Of a stretch of 17,176 nt of DNA, positions 6,930-14,333 are shown piece by piece. Under the pieces are notes generated by a model, which was given only the letters and a program-made list of their open reading frames with translations, searched no databases and was not told where the DNA came from. Where the stretch lies: NCBI GenBank assembly GCA_964387325.1, contig CAYLYE010000137.1:1-17176 (forward strand). The letters run 5' to 3'. Numbering within the stretch: the stretch's first letter is position 1; each line of letters starts with the position of its first letter. Source of the DNA: CAZZBK01 sp964387325. Lineage in GTDB: Bacteria > Planctomycetota > Planctomycetia > Pirellulales > PNKZ01. Made by a program: the position numbers and the translations under genes.

Positions 6930-7751
6930 ATGCCGACGTTACCGGAGTGTGAACCGACGATTCAAGAACTCTTCGATCTGCGCGGCCGATCGGCTTTGGT
7001 GACCGGCGGCTCAGGGCACCTGGGCTCGGCACTGTGTCGGGCGCTGGCCGAGGCCGGCGCATGCGTCGTCGTTGCCAGCCGCGAGGAGGCCAAGGCACAA
7101 GCGTTCGCCGATACGCTCCCGAGAGGCCCGGGGATTAAGCATCACGGCGTGGCGCTCGATCATCTCGACGAAGCGTCGCGGCAGCAGGGGTTTGCCCAGG
7201 CAGTGCAGCGCTGCGGTGGACAGCTCGACATTCTGGTCAACAACGCAGTCAGCCGCGCGTCGGCGGCCCATGATCTGACCAACGTCACGGCCGAGGAATT
7301 CGATGAGCATCAACGCAACAATACGGCGTACTTCATGCTCGCGCGGCAGCTACGCGACCACGCCGTGAGCCGCGCGGTGCCGGCGAGCATCGTGATGATC
7401 GGCTCAATGTACGGCGTCGTGGGCTCGTATCCGGACGCCTACGAGGGGGTGAGCGTGGCGAGTCCCGTGCAGTATCACGCGCTCAAAGGGGGAACCGTTC
7501 ACATGACGCGACACTTGGCCGTGTACTGGGCCGCCGATCGCGTGCGGGTCAACTGTCTGAGCCCGGGACCGTTTCCGATTCCGGGCGGCATTCACCCGGA
7601 GATGGAGCGGAGGCTGTGCGGCAAGGTGCCGCAGCGACGCATGGGTTTGCCCCATGAGCTGAAAGGGGCGTTGTTGCTGCTGGTGAGCGACGCCGGCAGC
7701 TACATCACCGGTCAGAATCTGCTCGTCGACGGCGGCTGGACTGCCTGGTGA
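6930..7751 (+). CDS. Short-chain dehydrogenase/reductase (SDR family)
   Basis: 273 residues with a classical SDR Rossmann fold, an NAD(P)-dependent oxidoreductase of unknown substrate. The cofactor loop is TGGSGHLG (residues 25-32), in which the usual second glycine of TGxxxGxG is His. NNA follows at 104-106. The catalytic set is complete: S159 (IGSMYG), Y182 and K186 (YHALK). The C-terminal GQNLLVDGGWTAW is typical. The inserted VVGSYPDAYEGVSVASP before the catalytic Tyr matches SDRs found in sugar and surface-polysaccharide loci, but that does not fix a substrate. The start at 6930 has GGAG 9 nt upstream and gives a normal family length; ATG 6891 is the alternative (286 residues). Further upstream starts would run through the putative promoter and hairpin. 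Confidence 0.9.
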   Translation: MPTLPECEPTIQELFDLRGRSALVTGGSGHLGSALCRALAEAGACVVVASREEAKAQAFADTLPRGPGIKHHGVALDHLDEASRQQGFAQAVQRCGGQLDILVNNAVSRASAAHDLTNVTAEEFDEHQRNNTAYFMLARQLRDHAVSRAVPASIVMIGSMYGVVGSYPDAYEGVSVASPVQYHALKGGTVHMTRHLAVYWAADRVRVNCLSPGPFPIPGGIHPEMERRLCGKVPQRRMGLPHELKGALLLLVSDAGSYITGQNLLVDGGWTAW

Positions 7752-7801
7752 CAGGGCAATCGTTTCACGAGTGTGTCCGTGAGAGTGAACGTCAATGTTG
7801 A

Positions 7802-7896
7802 GGGTAGCTGGTGTTTTGCGTCAGCAAAACCCGGTGAATCACCTTTGACACCGCCTCAGAGAGCCGGGTTTTGCTGACGCAAAACGCCAGCCACCC
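7802..7896. repeat. Large inverted repeat (33-nt arms, 31/33 matched) between convergent genes
   Basis: The left arm, 7802-7834, begins GGGTAGCTGGTGTTTTGCG; the right arm, 7864-7896, ends ACGCCAGCCACCC. The arms are complementary at 31 of 33 positions, with a 29-nt loop. The core AGCAAAACCCGG/CCGGGTTTTGCT is perfect. It lies between the 3' ends of the SDR gene and the lipoprotein gene, close to the assembly gap. It could be a bidirectional terminator or a small non-autonomous palindromic element. Confidence 0.85.
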
Positions 7897-7979
7897 TGTC
7901 GCTTGGTAGGGCGGGGGCGAACAAGTAGGCGCCGAGATGGACCGGCTCTGTGGGAGCGAGCGCCGAGCGCGTTACTTGC

Positions 7980-7989
7980 NNNNNNNNNN
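7980..7989. other. Assembly gap (10 Ns)
   Basis: Ten undetermined bases, a conventional placeholder, so the true gap length is unknown. Any reading frame across it is unreliable. It removes the end of the lipoprotein gene that reads in from 9170. Confidence 0.98.
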
Positions 7990-9170
7990 GGGGCACTGTC
8001 GTCCCCGGCGGGAGTCTTGGCCAACGCAGGATTCGTCGTCGATGGCGTGCTGGGCGCGGCGGGGCCAAAGAGCCGATCGCGATACAGTTTCAAGCCGTGG
8101 GCTGCGTGATACAGTCCGCCACACTCGAGCGGCACGTCTTGCGTCGCCTTGAGCTGCTTCATGAGAAACCAGCAGGCGCGTTGCATCCACGGCTCGCGGA
8201 TTTGTTCGTCGTCGAGCACCAAGGCGAGGTACTCGAACATATGGCCGGTCGAGTTGATGCGCAAGGCAATGTCGGGCGAGTTGGCCGAGCGTTCGAAGAA
8301 CATCGTCGAGAAGCCGCCATCAGGCTGCTGGAACTCGCGAGCGCGGCGAATCGTATCAAGAACTTTGTCGTAGGCTGTCTTCCAGACGCCGGTCAACTCG
8401 CCGCCGGTGTTGGCATAGTTGAGCACGGCCGAGCCGACGCCGTACATGCAATGCGTGCCGCCGCAGGCGCTCTCGGAAAGTTTCACTTGCACCTCATGGG
8501 CCAAGAGCCGTTCGATCGACCACTCGGTGCCGTCTTTGGCCATCCAGCGGTCCGTGGGCTGCAGGTAGACACTCGTTCCCATCAGAGTCCAGGTGGCTTC
8601 CATCCCATCGTACACGTCCCACTTCGCTTGTTCGAGCAAATCGCGGACGGTGAATTTTTTTCCGTTGACGACAATCTCACGGTCCAGAGGGACGCCCGGT
8701 CCGTTGAGCGCCACGCCGCAATGGGCTAGGTATCCGAGCCACTGATCTTCGTGCCCCTGGCCAATCTTCTCGCCGGGCTCCATGATCGATTCGAGCCCTT
8801 TCTCGCCGGGCACCAGGGTCCAGCCCTTCACCTTGCCGCCCGAGAGCAACCAACTCAGGGCTGGCACAACTCGGTTCGACTCACGCTCGTCCAACTCGAG
8901 TTCGTCACCGTAGGCGAGCAGTGCGTGGACGATCTGCCAAGCGTTGTTCACTTGAGGACTCAGCTTGCGTTGCCGTGTGAACTCGATCGTCTCGTCGAGC
9001 GTCGTGCGGAGCGACTCCTCGCTGGGGAGCGCGACGGTCTCGGCCGTCGACGGTTTACCGGTCGTGGCCACGACCGGAGTCGAGGTGGTATCGCTACAGC
9101 CCGAGACACTCAGCAGTGTGAGCAGCGTGACGAGCGACAGCCAGGGACGATGGTAGAGCACGTTGAGCAT
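7990..9170 (-). CDS. Lipoprotein with a possible alpha/alpha-toroid fold, 3' end lost in assembly gap
   Basis: 393 residues are visible before the gap. From the ATG at 9170 the chain opens with a lipoprotein signal (LSLVTLLTLLSVSGC, C25), so the 42 extra upstream codons are rejected. It should be membrane-anchored outside the cytoplasm. The helical body has distinctive conserved-looking motifs: GQGHEDQWLGYLAHCGV (137-153), SACGGTHCMYGVGS (234-247), QQPDGGFS (281-288), NSTGHMFEYLAL (306-317) and ECGGLYHAAHG (349-359). QxxDGGF-type motifs and His/Cys clusters recall terpenoid-cyclase/prenyltransferase toroids, but this is only a resemblance. The last 25 residues before the gap are Pro/Thr/Ser/Ala-rich, typical of a protein end, so little is probably missing. 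The frame continuing past the Ns runs into a repeat and is probably not coding. There is no clear Shine-Dalgarno. Confidence 0.8.
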
Positions 9171-9748
9171 GGCAGGGGAGACTCGCTGCGGCGGAAAGTT
9201 TGGCCGCGTAACTAAGGTGCGGGCCGTCAACACCGTTTCGGCCCGAGGCCTGACTGACCTGCAGGCCACACCGAGGAAGTGTAGAAAAAATACCACGCGA
9301 AATGGTATCGATCCAAGTAAATAGCGAATCTAGCTAAAATATGCCGCAGCTCGCAAGGGGCTGCCGATCACACCAGGGCGTCGAAAGGTAAAAAACCGAC
9401 GTCACTAACTGCTTGGCACATCGTGAGATCGAGCAAATTGACAACCTTGGCGTCGGCGATACGTAGAATAAGAGCGTCGAGCGGACTAAACTCGGCTCGC
9501 CGCGGCCACACGACTGGGCGACCCCATCGTTGCCTATGTACGATCCAGCAAGAGGATTTCGATGCACTCCCTCTCCCCTCGCGGGAGAGGGCAGGGGTGA
9601 GGGGGACGTTGCTTGAACGACGCTTCCATCACCCTCACCCAGCTCGCTTCGCTCGCTGACCTCTCCCGTCAAGGGAGAGGTGCGGAACACAGACAGTTCA
9701 AATCGCTCCTGAAGTCACCGAGTTTGTGACCCACGAAGGGAAAATGAC
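9171..9748. other. 578-nt divergent non-coding region
   Basis: It holds the leaders of the lipoprotein gene (minus) and the metallopeptidase gene (plus). An AT-rich patch at about 9280-9345 contains ATACCA-7nt-TGGTAT (9290-9308), possibly an operator. On the minus strand, TTGGAT and TATTTT 18 nt apart form a weak promoter candidate there. The part at 9569-9680 is a composite palindromic element listed separately. The two short frames in this region (9423-9659 plus and 9334-9690 minus) cross that element and have no protein-like features. Confidence 0.6.
9569..9680. repeat. Composite CCCTCTCCC palindromic element (MITE/REP-like)
   Basis: A hairpin CCCTCTCCC-5nt-GGGAGAGGG (9569-9591) is followed by GGGGTGAGGG (9594-9603). 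Its complementary CCCTCACCC (9632-9640) comes next, then AGCTCGCTTCGCTCGCT (9641-9657) and a second hairpin CCTCTCCC-5nt-GGGAGAGG (9660-9680). The whole is nearly symmetric and can fold into a cruciform with three stems. Elements of this type are scattered in many high-GC bacterial genomes. There is no coding capacity and no clear target-site duplication. Confidence 0.8.
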
Positions 9749-10432
9749 ATGTTTTTCGACCCGATGTATTTCATTATTCTCGCCCCGGCGCTGCTGCTGG
9801 CATTTTGGGCTCAAGCTCGGGTGAAATCAGCCTATGGCGAGGCGCAGCAGGTGCCAGCTCCCATGACCGGCGCGGCAGCGGCCCGCTACGTGCTCGATCA
9901 CGCCGGGCTCCACAATGTCGAGATCGAACAGATCCCCGGTCAGTTGACCGATCACTACGACCCGAGCGCGAAGGTGCTGCGTCTCAGCCCGGAGGTGTAT
10001 GGGTCGCGTTCGATGGCCGCCGTGGGCATTGCCGCGCACGAGGCGGGTCACGCGATTCAGGATGCCTCGGCCTACGCGCCTCTTATTATCCGCAACGCGG
10101 CCGTGCCGGTGGCCAATTTCGGCGGCGGCTTTAGCATGACGCTGTTCACCATCGGCTTGTTTGCGCATCTGCCATGGCTCGTCTGGGCCAGCGTGGCGCT
10201 GTTCTCGGGCGTGGTGTTCTTTCAGTTGGTCAACTTGCCCGTCGAGTTCGACGCCAGCGCACGCGCCAAGCGTCAACTGGTCGATCTCGGGGTGATCGAT
10301 CAGCAAGGCTTTTATTACGTGAATCGAGTGTTGAACGCGGCCGCTTGGACGTATGTTGCGGGCACGTTGCAAGCCATTCTCACGCTGCTTTACCTGCTCA
10401 TGCGAGCCAACGGCAGTCGGCGCGACGATTAG
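9749..10432 (+). CDS. Membrane zinc metallopeptidase, YugP/Zn_peptidase_2 family
   Basis: 227 residues, the usual length of the family (Pfam Zn_peptidase_2, B. subtilis YugP). An N-terminal membrane segment (residues 6-22) is followed by the zinc-binding HEAGH (97-101), then two membrane segments at about 124-140 and 143-163. PVEFDASARAKR follows (165-176), whose E167 is the likely third zinc ligand, and a last membrane segment lies at about 199-218. The catalytic helix should lie near the membrane surface. Substrates are unknown; the family is thought to act on membrane or envelope proteins. The start has GAAGGG 8 nt upstream. It converges with the next gene with only 22 nt between the stop codons. 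A long frame on the opposite strand is a shadow. Confidence 0.93.
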   Translation: MFFDPMYFIILAPALLLAFWAQARVKSAYGEAQQVPAPMTGAAAARYVLDHAGLHNVEIEQIPGQLTDHYDPSAKVLRLSPEVYGSRSMAAVGIAAHEAGHAIQDASAYAPLIIRNAAVPVANFGGGFSMTLFTIGLFAHLPWLVWASVALFSGVVFFQLVNLPVEFDASARAKRQLVDLGVIDQQGFYYVNRVLNAAAWTYVAGTLQAILTLLYLLMRANGSRRDD

Positions 10433-10454
10433 GGCGCGTGACCTCGAATAGTAA

Positions 10455-11489
10455 TTACTGTCGGGGCATCGGTGGTGGCGCGGCGTTGAGCACGTCGAGG
10501 AACGCTTGGATCGGCCGTGGGTCTCCCAGTTCGAGTTCCTTAGCCTTTGCGAATAGCGTTCGGGCCGCGGCACGCTCGCCCCGAAAGTAATCGAACAGCG
10601 CGAGCAAATACACGGGGGTTGCTTCGAGCGGTCGATCCTGTTGTGCGCGTAGCAATGCCTCGCGGTGCGTATCGAGTACGAGCGGATTGTCGCCGTACAG
10701 CTCGCGAAGTTGGAAGGGGCTGTTGGGCCAATCGCTCCTGAGTTCGAAGCCCCGACGTAACGATCGCTGCGCGTTGTCGAGTTGTCCCAATGCGGTGAGC
10801 GCCCAGCCTTGACGAAAATAGGCTTCAGCGACGTCCGGAGCATTGGCCGCCGCGTCTTTGTAGCGTGACAAGGCTTGCGTGTACCGCTGCGCTCGAAAGT
10901 GCTCGTCCCCTTGATGCAGCAGTTCGAGGGCGCGCGCTTTCGAGGCGTCGTTCGAGGCGCGGGGGCGATTGACCACCACGGGCTGAGCCACACCGGCACC
11001 GTTACCCGCCAGCACACCAAAGCCCACGGGCGGTGGTGTGACGGTCGTAGCTGCTGGAGTTGTGGGCGACACCGTGACCGGGGGCGTCGTCGGCAACGTC
11101 GTCGGGAGCGTCCCCATGAATCGCTGGACCGCTTGCGGACCGTAGAGCGACTCGGCTGGCAAGACCAGCGGTGTCGAGACGTACGCGCCACCCCAGGCTG
11201 GCGCAAAACCAGGGGCATAACCGGCCACGTAGCCGCCGGGGGTCACGTAACCACCGGGAATAAAGCCCCCCGGCACATAGCCGGTCGGCGGCACATAAGT
11301 GTACGGCGTACCGTAGGACCAGCCTTGATAGAATGCTCCGTATGGCGTGGTGAAGCCATACTGCATCACACGCTGAGCGGGGTAATAGCCATACGGAGAC
11401 ACGCCCATCATAGGGCCATAGTACTGGCCCGAAGCCGGTAGCGAGTTCAGGGCAACCAACCACACGGCGGCGAGCCAGGAAAGTCGCAT
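10455..11489 (-). CDS. Secreted Gly/Tyr/Pro-rich protein with C-terminal TPR-like domain
   Basis: 344 residues from the ATG at 11489; a TTG 15 nt upstream is less likely. A Sec signal peptide (LSWLAAVWLVALNSLPASG, residues 3-21) probably ends before Q22. Residues 22-105 are a low-complexity Gly/Tyr/Pro segment with YVPGGFIPGGYVTPGGYV-like near-repeats (71-88). Residues 125-155 are a Pro/Thr linker, and residues 183-335 are helical with TPR-like units (GDEHFRAQRYTQALSRYKDAAANAPDVAEAYFRQGWALTALGQ starts the first). A cell-surface or periplasmic scaffold role is plausible. The N-terminal part could stick to the envelope or to other proteins, as Gly/Tyr-rich segments do, but no function is shown. 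The exact family is not recognised. It converges with the metallopeptidase gene. Confidence 0.85.
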   Translation of the reverse strand: MRLSWLAAVWLVALNSLPASGQYYGPMMGVSPYGYYPAQRVMQYGFTTPYGAFYQGWSYGTPYTYVPPTGYVPGGFIPGGYVTPGGYVAGYAPGFAPAWGGAYVSTPLVLPAESLYGPQAVQRFMGTLPTTLPTTPPVTVSPTTPAATTVTPPPVGFGVLAGNGAGVAQPVVVNRPRASNDASKARALELLHQGDEHFRAQRYTQALSRYKDAAANAPDVAEAYFRQGWALTALGQLDNAQRSLRRGFELRSDWPNSPFQLRELYGDNPLVLDTHREALLRAQQDRPLEATPVYLLALFDYFRGERAAARTLFAKAKELELGDPRPIQAFLDVLNAAPPPMPRQ

Positions 11490-11742
11490 GGCATTGCTCG
11501 GCAAATGTCCGGGGAAGGAATAAAACCCAAGGGGCTGATCGTTAGTCTACGCAGGGCACCGTCCGGCATACAAGGAATATCGGGCAAATCAGCGCCGTGT
11601 CGACCTCAGAATATCCGCCCATTTCGGCCAAACGACGCAGTGGCCTTGACCCTGAGAAAATCACGTGCATAGACTTGAATAGTGACGGACGCGCATCGAG
11701 CGTGAACGGACTCGTCTAATAACTAGGCGGTGGAGTGTCATT

Positions 11743-12276
11743 ATGACGGACACCAACCGTGCGGGAATCGAACGATTTTTCAGTGGTCTGACCGAACACA
11801 CTTTTGAGGTTCGGTTGGGGATGGTCGATCCACCGCTCGTCGACTACGTGTCGCAATTGTTGGTGCGGTTTGTCCACACCGACAGCATCTACAAGGTGCG
11901 GCAGCCCAACGGCCGACGGCTTTACGAGGTGGCCGAGATGCTGCTCGAAGCCGAGGTGCGTCAGGGGGACTCGAAGCGTGAGGTCCATCGCCATATCGGC
12001 GACTTCACGTTGTTCTGGGCCGGGCTGTTTCCCGAGACGGTCGAGCATCGTCGGCGGCAAACGCGTCTCGACGCGCTACTCGACTATCGCCGGGAAGGGA
12101 AGCGTGCGTATTTTATTGCCAGCACGATCCCCAGCGATCCGCCCGAGGAAAACGATCTGCTCTCACGACTGAGCGCGCAGTTTGATCTGTGCTGTTATGC
12201 GCTGGGTGAGTTGCGCAAGGAATGGGAGCATCGAGAAGGTCCCGACGGCGGCGAACGACCCGTGCTGCTGGGGTGA
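11743..12276 (+). CDS. Conserved-looking hypothetical protein (177 residues)
   Basis: 177 residues, soluble, with no signal peptide or membrane segment. It starts at ATG 11743 with GGAG 7 nt upstream. The sequence is mainly helical and charged, with YEVAEMLLEAEVRQGDSKREVHRHIGDFTLFWAGLFPE in the middle and FDLCCYALGELRKEW near the end. The composition and codon usage look like a real gene, and the antisense frame is shorter. I do not recognise a family. Its HRHIGDF segment has His residues that could bind metal, but this is speculation. It stands alone: upstream is a 253-nt region without a recognisable element, and downstream it converges on rpsT across a palindromic repeat. Confidence 0.8.
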   Translation: MTDTNRAGIERFFSGLTEHTFEVRLGMVDPPLVDYVSQLLVRFVHTDSIYKVRQPNGRRLYEVAEMLLEAEVRQGDSKREVHRHIGDFTLFWAGLFPETVEHRRRQTRLDALLDYRREGKRAYFIASTIPSDPPEENDLLSRLSAQFDLCCYALGELRKEWEHREGPDGGERPVLLG

Positions 12277-12304
12277 GCGGAGGGCGCTCCGTTTCCGGTT
12301 CTCA

Positions 12305-12396
12305 GTTAGTCGCGACGCGCAGCGGAGCGCGTAACGATGGCGAGCCGGTCCGGTTGCGCGACGTTTACGCGCTCCGCTCGCCGCGTCGCGGCTAAC
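12305..12396. repeat. Inverted repeat, GTTAGYCGCGACGCG...GGAGCGCGTAA family
   Basis: The left arm, 12305-12334, starts GTTAGTCGCGACGCG and ends GGAGCGCGTAA. The right arm, 12365-12396, starts TTACGCGCTCCGCT and ends CGTCGCGGCTAAC. They are complementary apart from one T/C difference and a small indel, and are separated by 30 nt. A partial extra unit, GTCGCGGCTA, recurs at 12406-12415. It lies between the convergent ends of the 177-residue gene and rpsT and probably acts on both transcripts or is a mobile palindrome. Confidence 0.8.
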
Positions 12397-12446
12397 AGTG
12401 GAGAAGTCGCGGCTAGCGAGGAGGATGTAAAAGCGAACGCAGGCCC

Positions 12447-12725
12447 TTAGGCCTTTGCGGCTTGCTTAGCCTTTTTCAGCGAAGCCGACAACCGCGACTT
12501 GATGCGGGCGGCGGCGTTGCGATGGATCACACCCTTGCTGGCGGCTTGGTCGGCCTTCTTGGCCGTGACCTTGGCGCCTTCGGCAGCCTTGGCCATATCG
12601 CCTTCTTTGACGGCCCCACGGACTTCCTTGAGTTGCGTCTTGATTCCGGCCTTGTAGGCGCGGTTGTAGGCTCGACGTTGAAGGTTTTGCTTGTGACGCT
12701 TTTTGGCGCTTTTGGTATTGGGCAT
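12447..12725 (-). CDS. rpsT: 30S ribosomal protein S20
   Basis: 92 residues, highly basic, with the S20 N terminus MPNTKSAKKRHKQNLQRRAY and the conserved KGVIHRNAAARIKSRLS block (residues 64-80). S20 binds 16S rRNA early in assembly of the 30S body. Length and composition are typical. The start ATG at 12725 gives the exact family N terminus, although the Shine-Dalgarno is poor. It lies 47 nt downstream of the TPR gene on the same strand with no terminator between, so it may be co-transcribed with it. Confidence 0.97.
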   Translation of the reverse strand: MPNTKSAKKRHKQNLQRRAYNRAYKAGIKTQLKEVRGAVKEGDMAKAAEGAKVTAKKADQAASKGVIHRNAAARIKSRLSASLKKAKQAAKA

Positions 12726-12772
12726 GGCGGTGGGGAAATCCGAAAACAGGTCCTAGTCAATAACAGATCGAA

Positions 12773-14221
12773 TTACTCACTGGTGTAAGACCCATCATCA
12801 TCGCGTAATTGTCGGAGCTTGTCCAGCCACTTGGAGATGTCTTTATAGGCAAAATCGAGGCTGGCCAGTTCGTTCAGGTTCTTTTTGGCCTTTTCGTAGT
12901 CTTTGAGCTGAAAGGCCAGTGTCCCGGCAGCGTACAGGGCCTGCTTCTTTTCCTCGCTCTGGAGACTGGCCTCGGATTCGACCGCCGCCTGGAAATTGTT
13001 CAACGCCAGTTCGTACTGCTTGATGTCAAAAAAACACCGTCCCAGGGCCATCAGCACCGCGGTCCGCCGCTTGATGTCGCCGCGGCACTCTTGCAGCAGC
13101 TTGATCGCTTCCTGCGGCTTGGCCGATTTCTGGAGGCGGATCGCCAACTCGTAGCGGAAACCGGTGTTGGCCGGGTATCGCTCGACACGGTGGGCATACA
13201 CCTCGATCTCTTTGTGGTTCAACTCGGCTCGCATCCGGTTGTAGAGTTCGACCGCCTCTTTGGTACGGTCGGCCTCGGCCTGTTTCTTAGCGATTTCGAG
13301 TTGCTGGCGGGCGCGACGAATCTGCACGTCGTCGAGCCGCTCGGCGATTTGCATGCTCCCCCCCGAGGCCGCGAGCGCCTTTTGCAGCACCTTCTCGGCT
13401 TCGTCGTACTTCTCATCACGTGAGAGCAGATCGACCAACTCGATGTATTTGTCGATGTTCGTCGGGTCTTTGTCGATTTGCCGTTGCAAGCGGGCTTCGG
13501 GCGTCAGCCGAGCGGTTTCGTCATCCTCTTCGTCGCCGCCACGATTGAGCCGCGCGTCACGCGTGCTTTGCGCGTCTTCGTAGCCCCCCTTGTGAATCGT
13601 TTTTTCGATCTGCAAATTCTGGATCGCGCGGGTCGCCTCTTCGTCGGTCGGTTTGGCGCGACGGACCCGGTCCCAGCAGACGATGGCCTCGTCGAACACT
13701 CCCTGACGACCCAAAGCGCGACCAGAAACACGATTGACCTCGACGTCCTCCTTGTCGGCGTCGAGCGCCATCCGCAAATACTCGAGTTGGGTCTCATCGC
13801 ATTCAAGCGCTTCGCAAGCCCGGGCCATGTCGATCAGCACGCCCGTGTCCCAGGGGTTGAGCTTCAGTAGCTCGATGCCCGCAGCGATGGTTCCTTTCCA
13901 GTCCTTGGACAGGACCGCCTTCTTCATGGAGCCTTTGGTACCGAGCCCCTGAATCGAGGCCAGTTTGCTCCCCTTCTTGTTGTTGTTATATTTCTTGGCA
14001 AGATTGCCCAAGAAGTTGCGAGTGTAGATGACGTTGGCAGGGTCCCCTGACACGCATTGCGTGTACATCTCGGTCGCGTAGTCGTAGTCCCCCTTGGCGG
14101 CCATTTTGCTGCCGTGCTCGAAGCACTGCTGCAAACGACGACGCACGCCGGGGGGGATCGGTTGACGCACCGATGGTTTATCATCGTTGGGGGGCGGTGC
14201 AGCGGGAGGGGCAGGCGACAT
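12773..14221 (-). CDS. Cytoplasmic tetratricopeptide-repeat protein
   Basis: 482 residues with no signal peptide. A Pro-rich N-terminal tail (residues 1-25) precedes TPR-like helical pairs at about 30-65 (GSKMAAKGDYDYATEMYTQCVSGDP), 105-125, 140-195 and 255-290 (LLSRDEKYDEAEKVLQKAL). There is a long charged helix at about 300-330 (RRARQQLEIAKKQAEADRTKEAVELYNRM) and further units to about 460. An acidic linker, GGDEEDDETARL, lies at 228-239. TPRs bind other proteins, so this is a scaffold or adaptor of unknown partner. Being immediately upstream of rpsT suggests co-expression with the ribosomal protein. I cannot name a family. The start at 14221 is the first ATG of the frame; the Shine-Dalgarno is weak. 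Confidence 0.85.
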   Translation of the reverse strand: MSPAPPAAPPPNDDKPSVRQPIPPGVRRRLQQCFEHGSKMAAKGDYDYATEMYTQCVSGDPANVIYTRNFLGNLAKKYNNNKKGSKLASIQGLGTKGSMKKAVLSKDWKGTIAAGIELLKLNPWDTGVLIDMARACEALECDETQLEYLRMALDADKEDVEVNRVSGRALGRQGVFDEAIVCWDRVRRAKPTDEEATRAIQNLQIEKTIHKGGYEDAQSTRDARLNRGGDEEDDETARLTPEARLQRQIDKDPTNIDKYIELVDLLSRDEKYDEAEKVLQKALAASGGSMQIAERLDDVQIRRARQQLEIAKKQAEADRTKEAVELYNRMRAELNHKEIEVYAHRVERYPANTGFRYELAIRLQKSAKPQEAIKLLQECRGDIKRRTAVLMALGRCFFDIKQYELALNNFQAAVESEASLQSEEKKQALYAAGTLAFQLKDYEKAKKNLNELASLDFAYKDISKWLDKLRQLRDDDGSYTSE

Positions 14222-14333
14222 GCGAGATTTTCACACCACGAGAGTTGACTGAACAAATCGAACGTTTTGCTCCGCGGGACCACACTGGCCACCCCGCTCT
14301 TTACTGCCCCTTAGTTTAACACGACCTCGTCGC

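Noticed and set aside
7839..7979. Continuation of the lipoprotein reading frame past the N run
   Set aside because: The gap length is unknown so the frame is arbitrary, the sequence enters the large inverted repeat, and the encoded stretch is Arg/Pro-rich and unlike the rest of the protein.
9334..9690. Two small open frames (plus and minus) over 9334-9690
   Set aside because: Both cross the CCCTCTCCC palindromic element, which produces stop-poor frames by composition; no ribosome sites or motifs.
9827..11218. 463-codon open frame on the minus strand
   Set aside because: It spans two convergent genes with clear products (metallopeptidase and TPR protein) and translates to Arg/Ser-rich sequence without a fold signature.
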